Below, one piece after another: positions 45,757 to 56,318 of a stretch of DNA of 64,000 bases. Location of the stretch: positions 39,020,301-39,084,300 of the forward strand of contig OY821783.1 of the NCBI GenBank assembly GCA_963682175.1, in the 5' to 3' direction. The translations under genes were made by a program, and so were the position numbers. The stretch's first letter is position 1, and every line of letters starts with the position of its first letter. Source of the DNA: Triglochin maritima. Lineage: Eukaryota > Streptophyta > Magnoliopsida > Alismatales > Juncaginaceae. The notes below the pieces were generated by a model. That model was not told the DNA's origin. It saw nothing but the letters and a program-made list of their open reading frames with translations, and searched no databases.

Positions 45757-45955
45757 AAATTACGGGCGTCCGAAGGAGCCGCCCACACGTAGGAGGGGGC
45801 GTCTGGGTAAGACGCCTCCCCCATAGGGGAGGCGTTTTACCCAGACCCCCCGCCCATGGGGGAGGCGTTTTACCCAGACCCCCCGCCCATGGGTCAGGCG
45901 TCTGTGTAAGACGCCCCTCCTACGTGGGAGCGGCTCCTACGGACGGCCGTAATTT
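45757..45955. repeat. GC-rich hairpin in Mutator-like element 2
   Basis: Outer arms ACGGGCGTCCGAAGGAGCC and GGCTCCTACGGACGGCCGT are inverted. Inside are GGGTAAGACGCC/GGCGTTTTACCC repeats, including a 39-bp unit present twice in tandem (about 45828-45900). Confidence 0.8.
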
Positions 45956-46235
45956 TTTAATATTTTTTTAAAAAGATAATTGATTATAAATTTAGATAAT
46001 TGTTAAATTAATTAATTAATAAGTTAATAATTACTATATTCGGATGACCAATACCGCCGGGGGATTTTGGATCTTAAAAAATGTTAGATCTGGAATTTTT
46101 TTGAATCTTCATCATTTGCAAAAAACACATTGTAATCCGACCGGTTACCACCGAAAACTTGCAAAGAAACGTCAAATAATTTGAGATAACACACCGTATA
46201 ATTTTAATTTGACAAAAAAATTTAAAAAAACGGGA

Positions 46236-46452
46236 CGTCTGGCTAAGACGCCTGTACCATCGTGGAAGCGTCTGGCTAAGACGCCTCCACCATGGTTGAG
46301 GCGTCTTAACCAGACGCCTAGACAATGGTATAGGCGTCTGGCTAAGACGTCTGTACTATTGTGGAGGCGTCAGGTTAAGACGCCTCAACGATGGTGGAGG
46401 CGTCTTAGACAGACGCCTCCACGATGGTACATGCGTCTTAGCCAGACGCTCG
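46236..46452. repeat. Array of about 33-bp palindromic units (GACGCC/GGCGTC)
   Basis: Six to seven consecutive units each read AAGACGCC or AGACGCC, then a variable CCA(C/T)-ATGG centre, then GGCGTCT and GGCTAAG or CTTAGCC. Each unit can fold on itself and also pair with its neighbours. The open frame across it (repeated RRL-KTP peptides) is a by-product. Confidence 0.85.
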
Positions 46453-46665
46453 AGTCGGAAAAAAAAATCCACCTCCGTTACTTCGCCTGATCTAGGTGTT
46501 TCACCAGACATTTTCATGGTGTTGGTAATAGGAATGTTAGTAAAACTGAGTCAATAACCTTGTTTAAAGACACAAGACGATATGAGTATTAAATATATTG
46601 TTAAGGGCAATTTAGTAATTTCAAGGGACGATTTAAGTAGTTTTGGGGTGACATTTAGTAGTTCC

Positions 46666-47303
46666 CCATGTTTAAACAGTATTTTGTTGAATTGTTAAGT
46701 CCCCACAGCACTGAATGGAAAAAGAGTAGGCCCAAAATACTACTGGTTCGGACTCATTATTGGAGCCCAGTAGACTGGGCTCTATAATTGTAGATAAAAG
46801 TGTCCCTCTCTGTTCTCTGGTTCCAAATTTTATCAATAAAACATAGTAGAAATAATTCTTTACTCCCAACTAAACGAAAGAATTATCGCCAAAAATAAAA
46901 TAAAAATAAAATGTAAACTTATTTATTATAGTATACCATAGCAATCTATGATATGACATGGTTCAGGTGACTATAGCATGTGGCAGACCTACCTTCGCTA
47001 GTCATCCTCCCCATATACCGCACTGCAAACTGCACTAAAAACTTTTTTTTAAAAGTTTTTTCATTGCATTAACAAAGAACAATCGTGTTTCCACATTTCC
47101 TCAACAGTAAACAAATCTCCCGGCGAGTAGCGGAATTGATTGAGGAAACGGTAATGTAATTATTTACGTCTTCGTCAAAATATTGTTAGATTATTTTCAA
47201 TCTGAAACCAAAACACAATAAACGAGTTTTTGGCTCAAGTCCCAGCCTTAGGATTGATTATCACCCTTTGTGCGGACCACTCTCCAACTGTCGTAACCAG
47301 ATG
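46666..47303. other. Spacer
   Basis: No supported feature. Confidence 0.35.
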
Positions 47304-48600
47304 TGTAACATCATGGAACAACATGGAAATTTGAAAATTTAACAATAAAATATCACAAGAGAAAGATCATCAAACATGAATGTTACTCGCATAAATAATC
47401 AGTCAGTACATCATAATACAACAAATTTGTCAAAATACATGATTACATCAATACAACGAAAAATAAATGCAGGTAATTAAGACGACCTTGAATATTCCGA
47501 AGATGATCATGATCTCAAAATGTGTGTGCCCGCTGTTATCACCTAACCTAACCTACTGCGGTCCTGAAACAAAAATGAAACAACAATGCCTAAGTTTCCA
47601 TAAGGAACTCCCGTATGTCAAGTTCACATACATGAATGCAACAGTACAAATAAAATGGACATATCATACTACTAACATGTCATGTCATTATCAGTAAGGA
47701 AAACAGTTCCCTTCCAATGGTAAATTTGGACATCAGTCCCACAAACATTATCGGGTCTTCCTCGGAAACCTACCATAGACACATACGGTCTTACGAATAG
47801 TACGCAACGCACCTCACACGCGGCTGCACTAATAATGAGGTTCAATAAGGAGGTCCATAAGCCGTGTCATTATTCTCCGTAAGCCATACATCATCATACA
47901 TTGGGATCCGTGATCCCTCAGGTCTACTACTCTACTGAGAGTCAATATAGCATTTCTTTACGCCACAGTCTATCACCAGAGGTGACACTTCCTAAGTACC
48001 CACACTCGACGGTCCCTAGGTAGGCACGATCAACGCACCCACCGTCACCTCCTGACTCACGCTCTGGGCGAGGACACAAGTTTCCGTGAACAGAGTTGAC
48101 ACTTCACTAGGACTGAGAGTTCAGTTCTGAGCACAAACGGTCGACCAAAATAAGCAACCCGGTCGACTGTTCCCAAGAGGACCGGTCGAACAAATGCTTG
48201 CAACGGTCGGACAATCCTATAAAATCGGTTTACCGATACGATCAAAATTCGGGTCCAGGTCAAAATCATACAAGTCAAACGGTCGACCAACTCAGTGGTC
48301 CTGGTCGACCGAAAACTACCATGGACAACCAAGAAGTTTCTAGTCATCAATCGGTCAAACTAATAATTTATCGGTCGAACAACCATTAAGTTACCGGTCA
48401 GATAATATCAAAGGTAAATATAACAAAAATGAAATCCAGGGTAAGAGCTTCGGTGGCGGCACTTCAGAGGCGACGACGACTTCAAGTGCCGATCTCCAAC
48501 TCCGGGTGGTGAGATCCACCTCGGGGCGACTCCGGACGCGACGGAATATCACGATCTAAAGGACATCCGACCGGGACGTCATGTGAAGTCAATATCATCA
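47304..48600 (+). mobile_element. LTR-A copy 5, decayed
   Basis: Starts TGTAACATCATGG at 47304 and follows the LTR-A order (ATGTTACTCGCATAA, TGCCCGC-then-ACCTACTGCGGTCCTGAAA, GGGATCCGTGATCCCTCAGG, GGCGAGGACAC, then the palindrome cluster at about 48137-48400), much diverged. The 3' limit is uncertain. Confidence 0.7.
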
Positions 48601-48694
48601 AATACAGCGGTTAGAAAGAAATTAATTACGCAATACCAATATCAATTGCCCCAGTAAGAAATTTTGATTGCTCACCCTTATGTTGAATTGTTGT

Positions 48695-48840
48695 CTAATC
48701 TTGGTTTCGAAAATAACCTAGATAAGTTCCCAATGTGATGATAAAAGCAATTCCAAGATACAGAAAATGAACGTGTCTGTTGTTCCAAAAGCAACCAAAC
48801 TAAGAAGGGCAGCAATGACTAGCCCAATATGAACTGTTCC
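48695..48840 (-). pseudogene. Last-exon relic of a membrane protein, frameshifted
   Basis: On the minus strand a good acceptor (GTTTTCAG/GGAACAG) opens an exon reading GTVHIGLVIAALLSLVAFG, then a shift of frame near the middle, then IAFIITLGTYLGYFRNQD and a stop. The two hydrophobic helices and the natural stop suggest the 3' exon of a small multi-spanning membrane protein, with a one-base loss. I do not recognise the family. Confidence 0.4.
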
Positions 48841-49092
48841 CTGAAAACGAAATGTGACTTTGCCATTAGAACTTGAATGACAAATTCGAAAACATCATAA
48901 CAATCAAATTTCTTTATGAAATGCAAATTGAAAATTTGGAAATTCTGTGGACAATGACAATATCTGCAGAGCAATCACCGTATTGAGTTCATTTTATATT
49001 AATCAAAATGCTGGCTAAGTGAGACACAAAATGCTGCAACAAGCATTTGAGTTTAGACAAGTTAAACAAGTGTGGGAGTACATTGGTAGAAT

Positions 49093-49271
49093 TAGGGTTG
49101 TGCATCTGGTTTGGACCGGACCAGACCAGATTTTTTCCCGACGTCCGGACCGAACCGGTTGGATTCGGTCTGGCCGGTCTAGGACCGGATATTTGCCTTA
49201 AAAATTAAAAAAAACGGACCGGACCGGAACACGATTTTCAGAAATGTCCGGACCAGGTTTCGCCCAGCCTA
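49093..49271. mobile_element. hAT-type MITE, 179 bp
   Basis: It starts TAGGGTTGTGCA and ends with the inverse of TAGGCTGGGCG. The 8 bases GGTAGAAT lie directly on both sides (49085-49092 and 49272-49279), a perfect 8-bp target duplication. The interior consists of GGACCGG/CCGGTCC repeats. This matches the widespread plant hAT MITE type. Confidence 0.88.
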
Positions 49272-49279
49272 GGTAGAAT

Positions 49280-50601
49280 GGTTTAGAAAGAAACGAAGTC
49301 AGTTGAATAATTTGGTAATATAGGATATAATATCCAAAACCAAAGTATGATAAGAAAACTCTTTGGATAGTTGAGAACTAGCTCGGAAACTGATATCACT
49401 GACATAATGCAAGTAGCGGACAAGTTGATAACATAACCTAATCGTATTTGTACAATAACTAGAAGTAGGAAGTTTAGTTTTGGACACATGATCAATGGTG
49501 GTCGGGTACGTGGGGTTGGCGGCCCGGCCCATAATCACCTTTTCTATTTTCTATTCTTTCTCGTTAACCTTTTTATTAATTATTAATTACTTAATACAAC
49601 CATATTACATGTTCCCTTCACACCTACTTTTGCGGTTCCTAATTTTAATTGATTCAATTATAAATATAACCTAATAAAGTGGGGGTTCGTAGACTAGACT
49701 AGACTAGACGTTTCTGAAATTCTTCTATCCGTTCATTCCTCCATTGTAAATCTAACAATGAGATTACTTTGATGGAGATTTGTAGCCTGAGCATCATCCG
49801 AAGGTGATTGAGTTTGCATCTTGGATTTAGTCTTGTTTTTCATTTGTTGATTTCAAAATTAATTGCTGGAAAGTTCTCTGGACATATGTAGTCATTTTCC
49901 ACTTTTGCCTCTAGCCAGAAAAACAATGGAATCATACATACCCTACTAATTTTATTTCAAAATCAAATAGAGTCTAGAATTAGAATATGATACGATTAAG
50001 CTTGAGGCCTGATTTTATAGATCAGCAAGCAAGCATGTCGGCGTGGTTTGTGGTGGGGGCCCGGTCGGTCGCTCTCTTTTCCTCCAAAGGTGAAAGAAAC
50101 CCAATAGAATATTACCTTTTTTTGTTGTTTCTTTCCCTTTCTTCTATTCCAAAAAATAACGTTATGGCGTTTCGTCAAAGCAAAGATTATTATGCGAGTG
50201 CGTAATCGCATCTTGCAATTTTGTTTGAAGAAGGTTAGGTATGCAAGGATTAAGTAAATTGGGGGGGTATGCATTAATTCCTAACTGTTGAGAAGCTTAG
50301 AATTGAACAGAAGTGGTAACACTAATTAAATGTTCGAATTATTAACTGTTTTAATTTCCTGATATAAATAAATATCGAAAAAGGAATTCATAACTCCAGA
50401 TTCAGACATAATATATGCATGCAAGTCTTTTTTCTTCTTCTATTCTATATATCATTACAGAGTCAGCACAACAACAGAAGAGCGTGGACGGGTGAAAGTC
50501 GCAGCTAAAACATGCATTAGTGAAGAAAAACATGCACTAATCTCCATCAATCAATCAGCAGAGACACAACACGTACACTAATTAACGTAACTAAACTGAA
50601 C
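49280..50601. other. AT-rich spacer
   Basis: No supported gene. It includes a TAGAC run near 49692-49710 and the probable 3' flank of the B-box gene after about 50450. Confidence 0.4.
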
Positions 50602-51204
50602 TCATATGTTGGAAGCAACACCAGTAGTAAGAGGGCACGTCCTCCTCCTGTTCTTGCCTGAAACTTGCACCTCATCCAGACTAGGATCACCATCGTGACT
50701 AAGACTAGGACTAGGATGTTTCCTCTTATTATTAATAATAATTACTCTAGAGAAACACGATCGCGACGTGGAAGTCGAAGTCGACTGAGGATGAGGATGA
50801 GGATGAGGACTGGTGGTGGTGGAAGGCTCGTTCTCCCCTTCAGACTCCTGATCTTGTGTAAGTTTGTTGTTGTTGTTGTTGTTGTTGTAGTACTCCTCCC
50901 CACCACAACTACTATCAAAAGAAGTAGTAGTAGAAGAAGATGATGCAGTAGTGCTGATGCAGGTGCAGGCGTGGCAAGTGGATTGGGATCGGCCGAGTCG
51001 AGAGCCGGATGCCTTCCAATGGGTGAGTCCATTGCAGGAGTCGCAGAGAAGACACCTGGTGTGCCTCGCCACCAGGAAGTTTGATCCGTGCACTCTCCCG
51101 TCGCACTCCAAGCACAACTTCGCCTCGTCCGACTCGCAGTACACCTCCGCCGGACCACCGCACAACTCACACCTCTTCTTCTTCTCCTCCGACACATACA
51201 ACAT
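50602..51204 (-). CDS. B-box zinc-finger protein, BBX28/BBX29-like
   Basis: The minus-strand single-exon gene encodes 200 residues. The N-terminal B-box has C12-x2-C15, C23, C31-x2-C34, H39 and H48 (RCELCGG, CLECDGRVHG, FLVARHTRC). A second, incomplete Cys set follows (C51, C54, C57, then C77-x2-C80) with the LTHWKASGSRLG motif typical of the BBX28/29 subgroup. The rest is low complexity: Ser/Thr runs, an Asn run (106-113) coded by a GTT/AAC microsatellite, and a His-Pro repeat (133-139). There is no CCT domain, so DNA contact is probably through partners; relatives regulate light signalling. The frame is open upstream to 51330, but MLYVSEEKKK at 51204 sits right before the B-box, as in relatives. 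TATA-like TATATAACGTATATA lies close upstream (51246-51260). Confidence 0.88.
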   Translation of the reverse strand: MLYVSEEKKKRCELCGGPAEVYCESDEAKLCLECDGRVHGSNFLVARHTRCLLCDSCNGLTHWKASGSRLGRSQSTCHACTCISTTASSSSTTTSFDSSCGGEEYYNNNNNNNKLTQDQESEGENEPSTTTSPHPHPHPQSTSTSTSRSCFSRVIIINNKRKHPSPSLSHDGDPSLDEVQVSGKNRRRTCPLTTGVASNI

Positions 51205-51739
51205 TTTTTCTCTCTTCTTTTTCTTCTTCTTTCTAATTATTATGATATATACGTTATGATATATACATAAGAAGAAGAAGTGAAGAAAGACATCACGTGT
51301 TAGTGTCCAGCGTGGCGGCCTCTGGTCCACGAAATGGGTACGCTACGTGTTACTTAGATTCCGTCCCTTCAAACCGACACGTCATTTCCTTTTAATATAT
51401 ATTTTTATAATACGTAAATATCAATATATGTATGTTAGAATAATTAATATGTGGCCGCGACGAAAACCAGAGGAAGAAGGAATTGAATGGTGGTCATAGG
51501 AGGAAGTTGTTGTCTGAACCGAATATATGTGGTGGCAGTGGCAGTGGCAGGGCAGGCACATTGGAAGGAATGGTCTCAGTTTTGAGTGTTGCTGGAATCT
51601 TGTTTTGCGTTTGTGGGTGAGTGAGTTTGAGCCACCATATTTCAAGAGAAAGATATCACTCACTCCAATCAACTTCACCCTAGTGCTTTTCTTGCCCACT
51701 TCTTCGTGTCTATTTTTTATGTTTATTATATATATGTTA
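51205..51739. other. Upstream region of the B-box gene and spacer
   Basis: TATA-rich core promoter at 51243-51268, then TCACGTG at 51293-51299 on the plus strand, a G-box (CACGTG) core of the kind bound by light-responsive bZIP/bHLH factors. A second ACGTGT lies at 51345. No other gene. Confidence 0.5.
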
Positions 51740-51747
51740 CTTACATA

Positions 51748-52297
51748 TAGGGTTGTAAATAGGGCGGGTAGCGGTTGTATTTTCTACCCACCCGAATACC
51801 CGCCTACCCGACTAATAAATAGGGCGGGTAGCGGTTGTATTTTCTACTCACTCCGTTTACCCGATTACCCACCTAAAAATTTAATAAATTTAATAATAAA
51901 TAATAAATATTATATATATACACTTATATACCTTGTACATATCTCTATTATCTAATCTCTAATTTACTAATAGTATTATAAAGTTGAAGTTATTTATAAT
52001 TTTATGGTGTTAATTACATGGGTCATGTTTTTAAGGTGTTAATGTGTCATGTTTTTAATTTATGGTCTTATGCAGAAAAAGAAAAAAACATATAAAAAAT
52101 CCATTTATCCATCTACCCGTTCCGCATAACCCGTTTACCCAACCCGTCCCACCCGCGTAACCCGATCTTAGGCGGGTCAGGTAGCGGTTTAAAAAAAATT
52201 CACCCGACCCGACTCGACCCACCAACCCGCATACCTTAGACGGGTCGGGTAGCGGTGGGTTCGAAACCAACCCTAACCCGACCCGTTTACATCCCTA
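51748..52297. mobile_element. hAT-type MITE, 550 bp
   Basis: Ends TAGGGTTGTAAAT and, inverted, TAGGGATGTAAAC. Flanking 8-mers CTTACATA (51740-51747) and CTTACACA (52298-52305) agree at 7 of 8. The interior near both ends is full of GGCGGGTAGCGG/CCCGACCCG words, the typical subterminal repeats of this class. Confidence 0.85.
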
Positions 52298-52462
52298 CTT
52301 ACACAGGCCCAAAGAAGACTCCATGCATGATGCATCTTCTTTTAATGGGGATTTTGGTCGGGTGGCACTTCAAGAAATGACTTGTTGAACCTTTACACAC
52401 GTGTAATTTTTATTAGCCAAGTATATTTAAGAACTTGATTAATTACTTTGGTACATTTCTCC

Positions 52463-53646
52463 CTAACATCGTTAATGGACCCGTTAATGGATTCTTTGAC
52501 GGGTTTAGATTTATTTGCACTTAACACATCGTACTTCCACAAAATCACCGTCTACCCCAAAACTCAAATAACACGTAAACTGCAACCCACTAAGAAACAC
52601 AAACCCAGACCAATCCAACAGTATATACCTCTGCTAATTCTTAAACACCAAATCCAAAACCTGTCGAACACCTACTTCAAACTCAAATGTCTTCTTGCAA
52701 CACCCTACTTCCTCCACAACTCCAAAACCAATTGAATGACAATAGAATCGCAAACTGAATTGCCTTTCTGCCCACTCCATCAATTTTGAATCCCACATTC
52801 AAACAAACACAAAAATTGAACTCAAGTCAATCCAACAGTACACAAAACACTGCTAATCCTCAAAAACCAAACCCTAAACCCTCTCACCTTAAATTCAAAA
52901 TTGAAATGTCTTCTTCCAACACGTCACTCCCTCCACATCTCTAAAACCAACCAAATGACAATCAAATCACGACTTGAATCGCCTTTCAACGCCCTCACCA
53001 GTTTGAATCCCCCATTCAAAAAAACATAAAAACCAAAACCTCAAACTTACCCAACACAATTCTCTCAATGTCTCCTTCAACTCGAATTCCCATTACCTTG
53101 TCGGACTTGAACATGGTCTGGATGTGGTCGATCTCCTTGTCGGACTTGAACATGGTCTGGGTGTGGTCGAGCTCCTTATCGACGCGAAACCGCTCTAGGT
53201 CCTTGTTGGAGCAGTTGCAAATCAACCTCATGAAGACGGAGTGGCCCCACATCCTCGACAACGCCATCGCCGGGGGATCAAAACTCCAACGTCGACGACG
53301 ATGGGGAGGGTGAGTGGAAACCCTGGTTTTGGAGGGGAGAGGGGGAATAGGTGTTGGGCGATGACGACAAGAGAAAATAGAGGGTGAAGTGAGCTTAAAA
53401 GAGGATGACAAGGCTGAAGAAAGGGTGAGGACAACGATTTCATTGAGGCAAGGACGACGAGTCAAAGGAGAGGGTGATTTCATTGGAATTTTGGGGGTGG
53501 ATTCGTGTTTTTAGTTGAAATTGGATGTGTTTTGGGGATAGATTGAGATTTTGTGGAAGTATCAGGGGTTAGGTGCAAATAAACATACCACCTTCAGAGA
53601 ATCCTAAACCCTAAACCCTAAAAAATCCGTTGACGGATGTTAACAG
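52463..53646. mobile_element. Terminal-inverted-repeat element with gene-like GC-rich centre
   Basis: Left end (TAACATCGTTAATGGA, then TTTATTTGCACTTAAC and TACTTCCACAAAATC) and inverted right end (TAACATCCGTCAACGGA, then TTTATTTGCACCTAACC and TACTTCCACAAAATC) match over about 120 bp. The GC-rich centre (about 53060-53480) is open on both strands and contains a 39-bp tandem duplication (TCGGACTTGAACATGGTCTGG, about 53100-53170). No transposase; no target duplication found. Confidence 0.6.
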
Positions 53647-53874
53647 TGAAAGGAATGTGTTCTAAAAGTTTTACTTTTATATTTCAATTATTATGAATTG
53701 AATGTGCAAACATTTTGTTCCTTGATTATGGTATTCGTCTTTTGGAAGTGTAAAGGAAGAGACGATTGGTCCTTAACCGTAGAGCTCTAAAACATAATGG
53801 TTTACATAAATCAAAAGTTATTCACAATCATGATAGTTAACATGGAACATTAATTATCGAGATAAGATTGTCGT
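53647..53874. mobile_element. LTR-like repeat X, copy 2, left part
   Basis: Matches 21375-21602 (from TGAAAGGAATG to GATTGTCGT) and resumes after the Athila insertion at 63919-64000, running off the window. Confidence 0.7.
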
Positions 53875-55026
53875 TGATGCATTGCATACATTGCATCATA
53901 TGTCGTTCATTTAGATTAACTTTATATCAATAAATGCTACTAAGGTATGTGTTTAGTCTTATTTACGGAATACAGGGACCTGAATGCAAATTACCCATAT
54001 CCCGAGCATAAACGCGTGCAAAAGACTCATTTCTGTCATAAATACCAAGTTCAAGATTATCGGGGTTCAAATTGAAGTTCATCCAAGCGTAAAAGCATTC
54101 AAAGACCTAATTACAAAAATGCCAATGACTTAAGCACAAAAAGGTCAGGGACTTAATTGCAAAAAGTCGAGGACCCGACTGCAAATTACGAGTACCAAAA
54201 TATTATTTTAGAGAAAAATCAATTTGGATCTCCAAATATATGAAGAAATCGGAGCTCAAAAGAAAGGAAAGAAATCAATCCGGACGCGCAAATGACAGCT
54301 AAATCATACCATAAACACACAGGAAAAATCCGGATCAAATCTGATCCAGAATTGCGATGATTCCGCTGTACCCCTGTGGATCCGTGGGTCGCGCTTTTGT
54401 CCAGTTGCGTGTTGACGCGTGTACTTTCCTATTTTATACTTGGGTCCCTTGTATCGGCTATAAATAGCCCCGAGATTATGTTGTAAAAAAACTTATTTTT
54501 ATTTCATTCTTTAGCAATAAAATTCTGTTGGTTTATTTCGTGTTTTTAGTTTTCTTTCGTAATTTCTCTAGGACTCCTTCTCATTCCCTCCATCCATGAG
54601 TTTCTAACTCTCTCCAAAGGGTGGAGGTGACAGATTTAGGGTGACGAGAAGAAGAATGATGTTATTATTTTAATTTCGTGTTAGTATATTTTGATTACTT
54701 GAGTTTATGTTAAGTCATTTATCATGTAATGCTTTATAACTAATGCGATTTATTATAAGTTTCCGATTTCTCTAAACAAAACCAGATATCTAAACCCCCA
54801 CCCGCTGGACTCTCATCCATATTTGCTTTATTCTTAGTTTGTATTTGTTGTTCTTGCTTTACAAAATTAAAAATCCAAAATCTCAAACCAACGTTATTTT
54901 GTCTTTCTTTCTTTCCTTAATCGAAAATCACAAAAATAACAATATCTCTCCCTCCTTGTGTTCGACCCGTACTTGCCACGTCTTCATTGACGCTGTGCAC
55001 TTGCGGTATAAATAAAATTCTCATCA
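53875..55026 (+). repeat. 5' LTR of the Athila element
   Basis: 1152 bp, TGATGCATTGC to AATTCTCATCA. A TATAAATAGC box lies near 54460. It lacks a 32-bp stretch present in the 3' LTR. Confidence 0.9.
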
Positions 55027-55032
55027 AGTTTT

Positions 55033-55050
55033 TGGCATCGTTGCCGCGGA
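55033..55050 (+). promoter_or_regulatory. Athila primer-binding site
   Basis: TGGCATCGTTGCCGCGGA starts 6 bp after the LTR and resembles the tRNA-Asp type site usual for Athila (TGGCGCCGTTGCCGGGGA) with three mismatches. Confidence 0.7.
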
Positions 55051-56318
55051 GGCGACGAAAATTTTGTTTATTTTTGGTGATTTCGATTCTTTTCTATGTA
55101 TCGTGTGTGCGATCTAACTATTTGGGTTTGCGTTTCAGGAGACAACGGAGTGCGTGGAGAAATCCGGGCACAGTCGGAGCAAGAAGGGCGGCGAAATCGC
55201 CGCACCTAAAGAACAATCTGCGGCGGATCCGCCGCACGTCTGAAGCATCTGGGCTTCAATTTTTTCTGGGGTCGTCTCCATCTCTAGTTGGACGCGTAGA
55301 GCAACTGGAAATTTTCGAGAGCGGCTGGCGAACCTGACTGAGCGTGCGTAGGTAACCTTTGTTGCCTTTTTCCTCGTAATTTTTATTTTCGGAAAATTTC
55401 CTTTTTGTAGAACTGCACGTGTTAAGCTCAAATTCCATAATTGGCAAGAATTCAACTCTGACCTAAAAATTGGCAAAATTAGAAAGACTTAGTGTATGCA
55501 TCATATAGTGTTTTGTTTGCATTATTCTTGCAAATTATTTTTTGTTGAAAAGTGCTGGAGGCAATGTACGTGCGTGGTTTTTATCGATTGCATTTATGCA
55601 TATAATTTTGTTTGCATACAACCTTGCAATTGTCCCCCAACTAAAGACCAATGTTTGACTATCTTTGCTTGATTTAAGTTAAACTATCTTAAGGGCAACT
55701 CCATAGGAAAAGATACGGTGGGGATTTCATCACCCTTCCGTGGCCCACAAATTACAATCCTAAAGTGTCACCCAAGCCTTAAAATTACAATCAATAAGAC
55801 ATCAACCCCTAAGGACTCAGACTCAATTACGGAGAAGATTGGGTTGACTTGCTATGACTTGAAGCTGATCGAATTTAATTTGGTGTCTAGAAAGTGTTTT
55901 TGTGTTGACGTAAGTCTTCCAAGCGAAGTGGTTGTCTAATTGGCACCGACTCTGTCGGAAGCGCCCCCACTAGCTATACACTGCCTGACCAATTTGGTTT
56001 GATTAGTGAGGGAGATGAATCAAGCGAACCAATTCGACTCAACCAGTTAGGAGTAGTCTAGATTTAAGCTACATTAGGTCTATGATTGTTTGAACCGTGA
56101 TTGTTTAGGAAACTTCTGACCAACCCTCTCATCTATCTTTTAGAGTTAAGTTTCCCTTCTCATCTGAGTCTTCTTTCTCTTCTCATCTCAATTCTCTAGA
56201 TTAGGATTCCTTTCTCATCTTCCCCCTTCTATTGTTTGTTTCCTTTTTTTGAAAAGAAAATTATTATAAAAAAAAGTAATTGATTCTTGAAATTGAATTT
56301 GGAATTTAAATTTCAAAT
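55051..56318. other. Athila leader region
   Basis: Non-coding leader between the primer-binding site and gag. A CGGCGGATCCGCCGCACG hairpin lies at 55211-55228. Confidence 0.5.

Larger units (their letters stand above)
45516..46665. mobile_element. Non-autonomous Mutator-like element 2
   Basis: The left end CTGAATTGCTAAACATCGTC, then AAAATTACTTAAATCGCC, matches the inverted right end GGAACTACTAAATGTCACC, then AAAACTACTTAAATCGTC. Flanking 9-mers ATATGTTTA and CCATGTTTA agree at 7 of 9. It shares end motif and GACGCC palindromes with the element at 11671-12956. No transposase. Confidence 0.7.

Noticed and set aside
46209..46490. Repeated Arg/Trp-rich open frame of 93 codons
   Set aside because: It is the translation of the 33-bp palindromic array in Mutator-like element 2, with no start context or homologues in the other copy.
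53016..53483. 155-codon minus-strand frame as a host gene
   Set aside because: It lies inside a transposon-like inverted repeat with a tandem duplication and no recognisable domain; kept only as a possible captured fragment.
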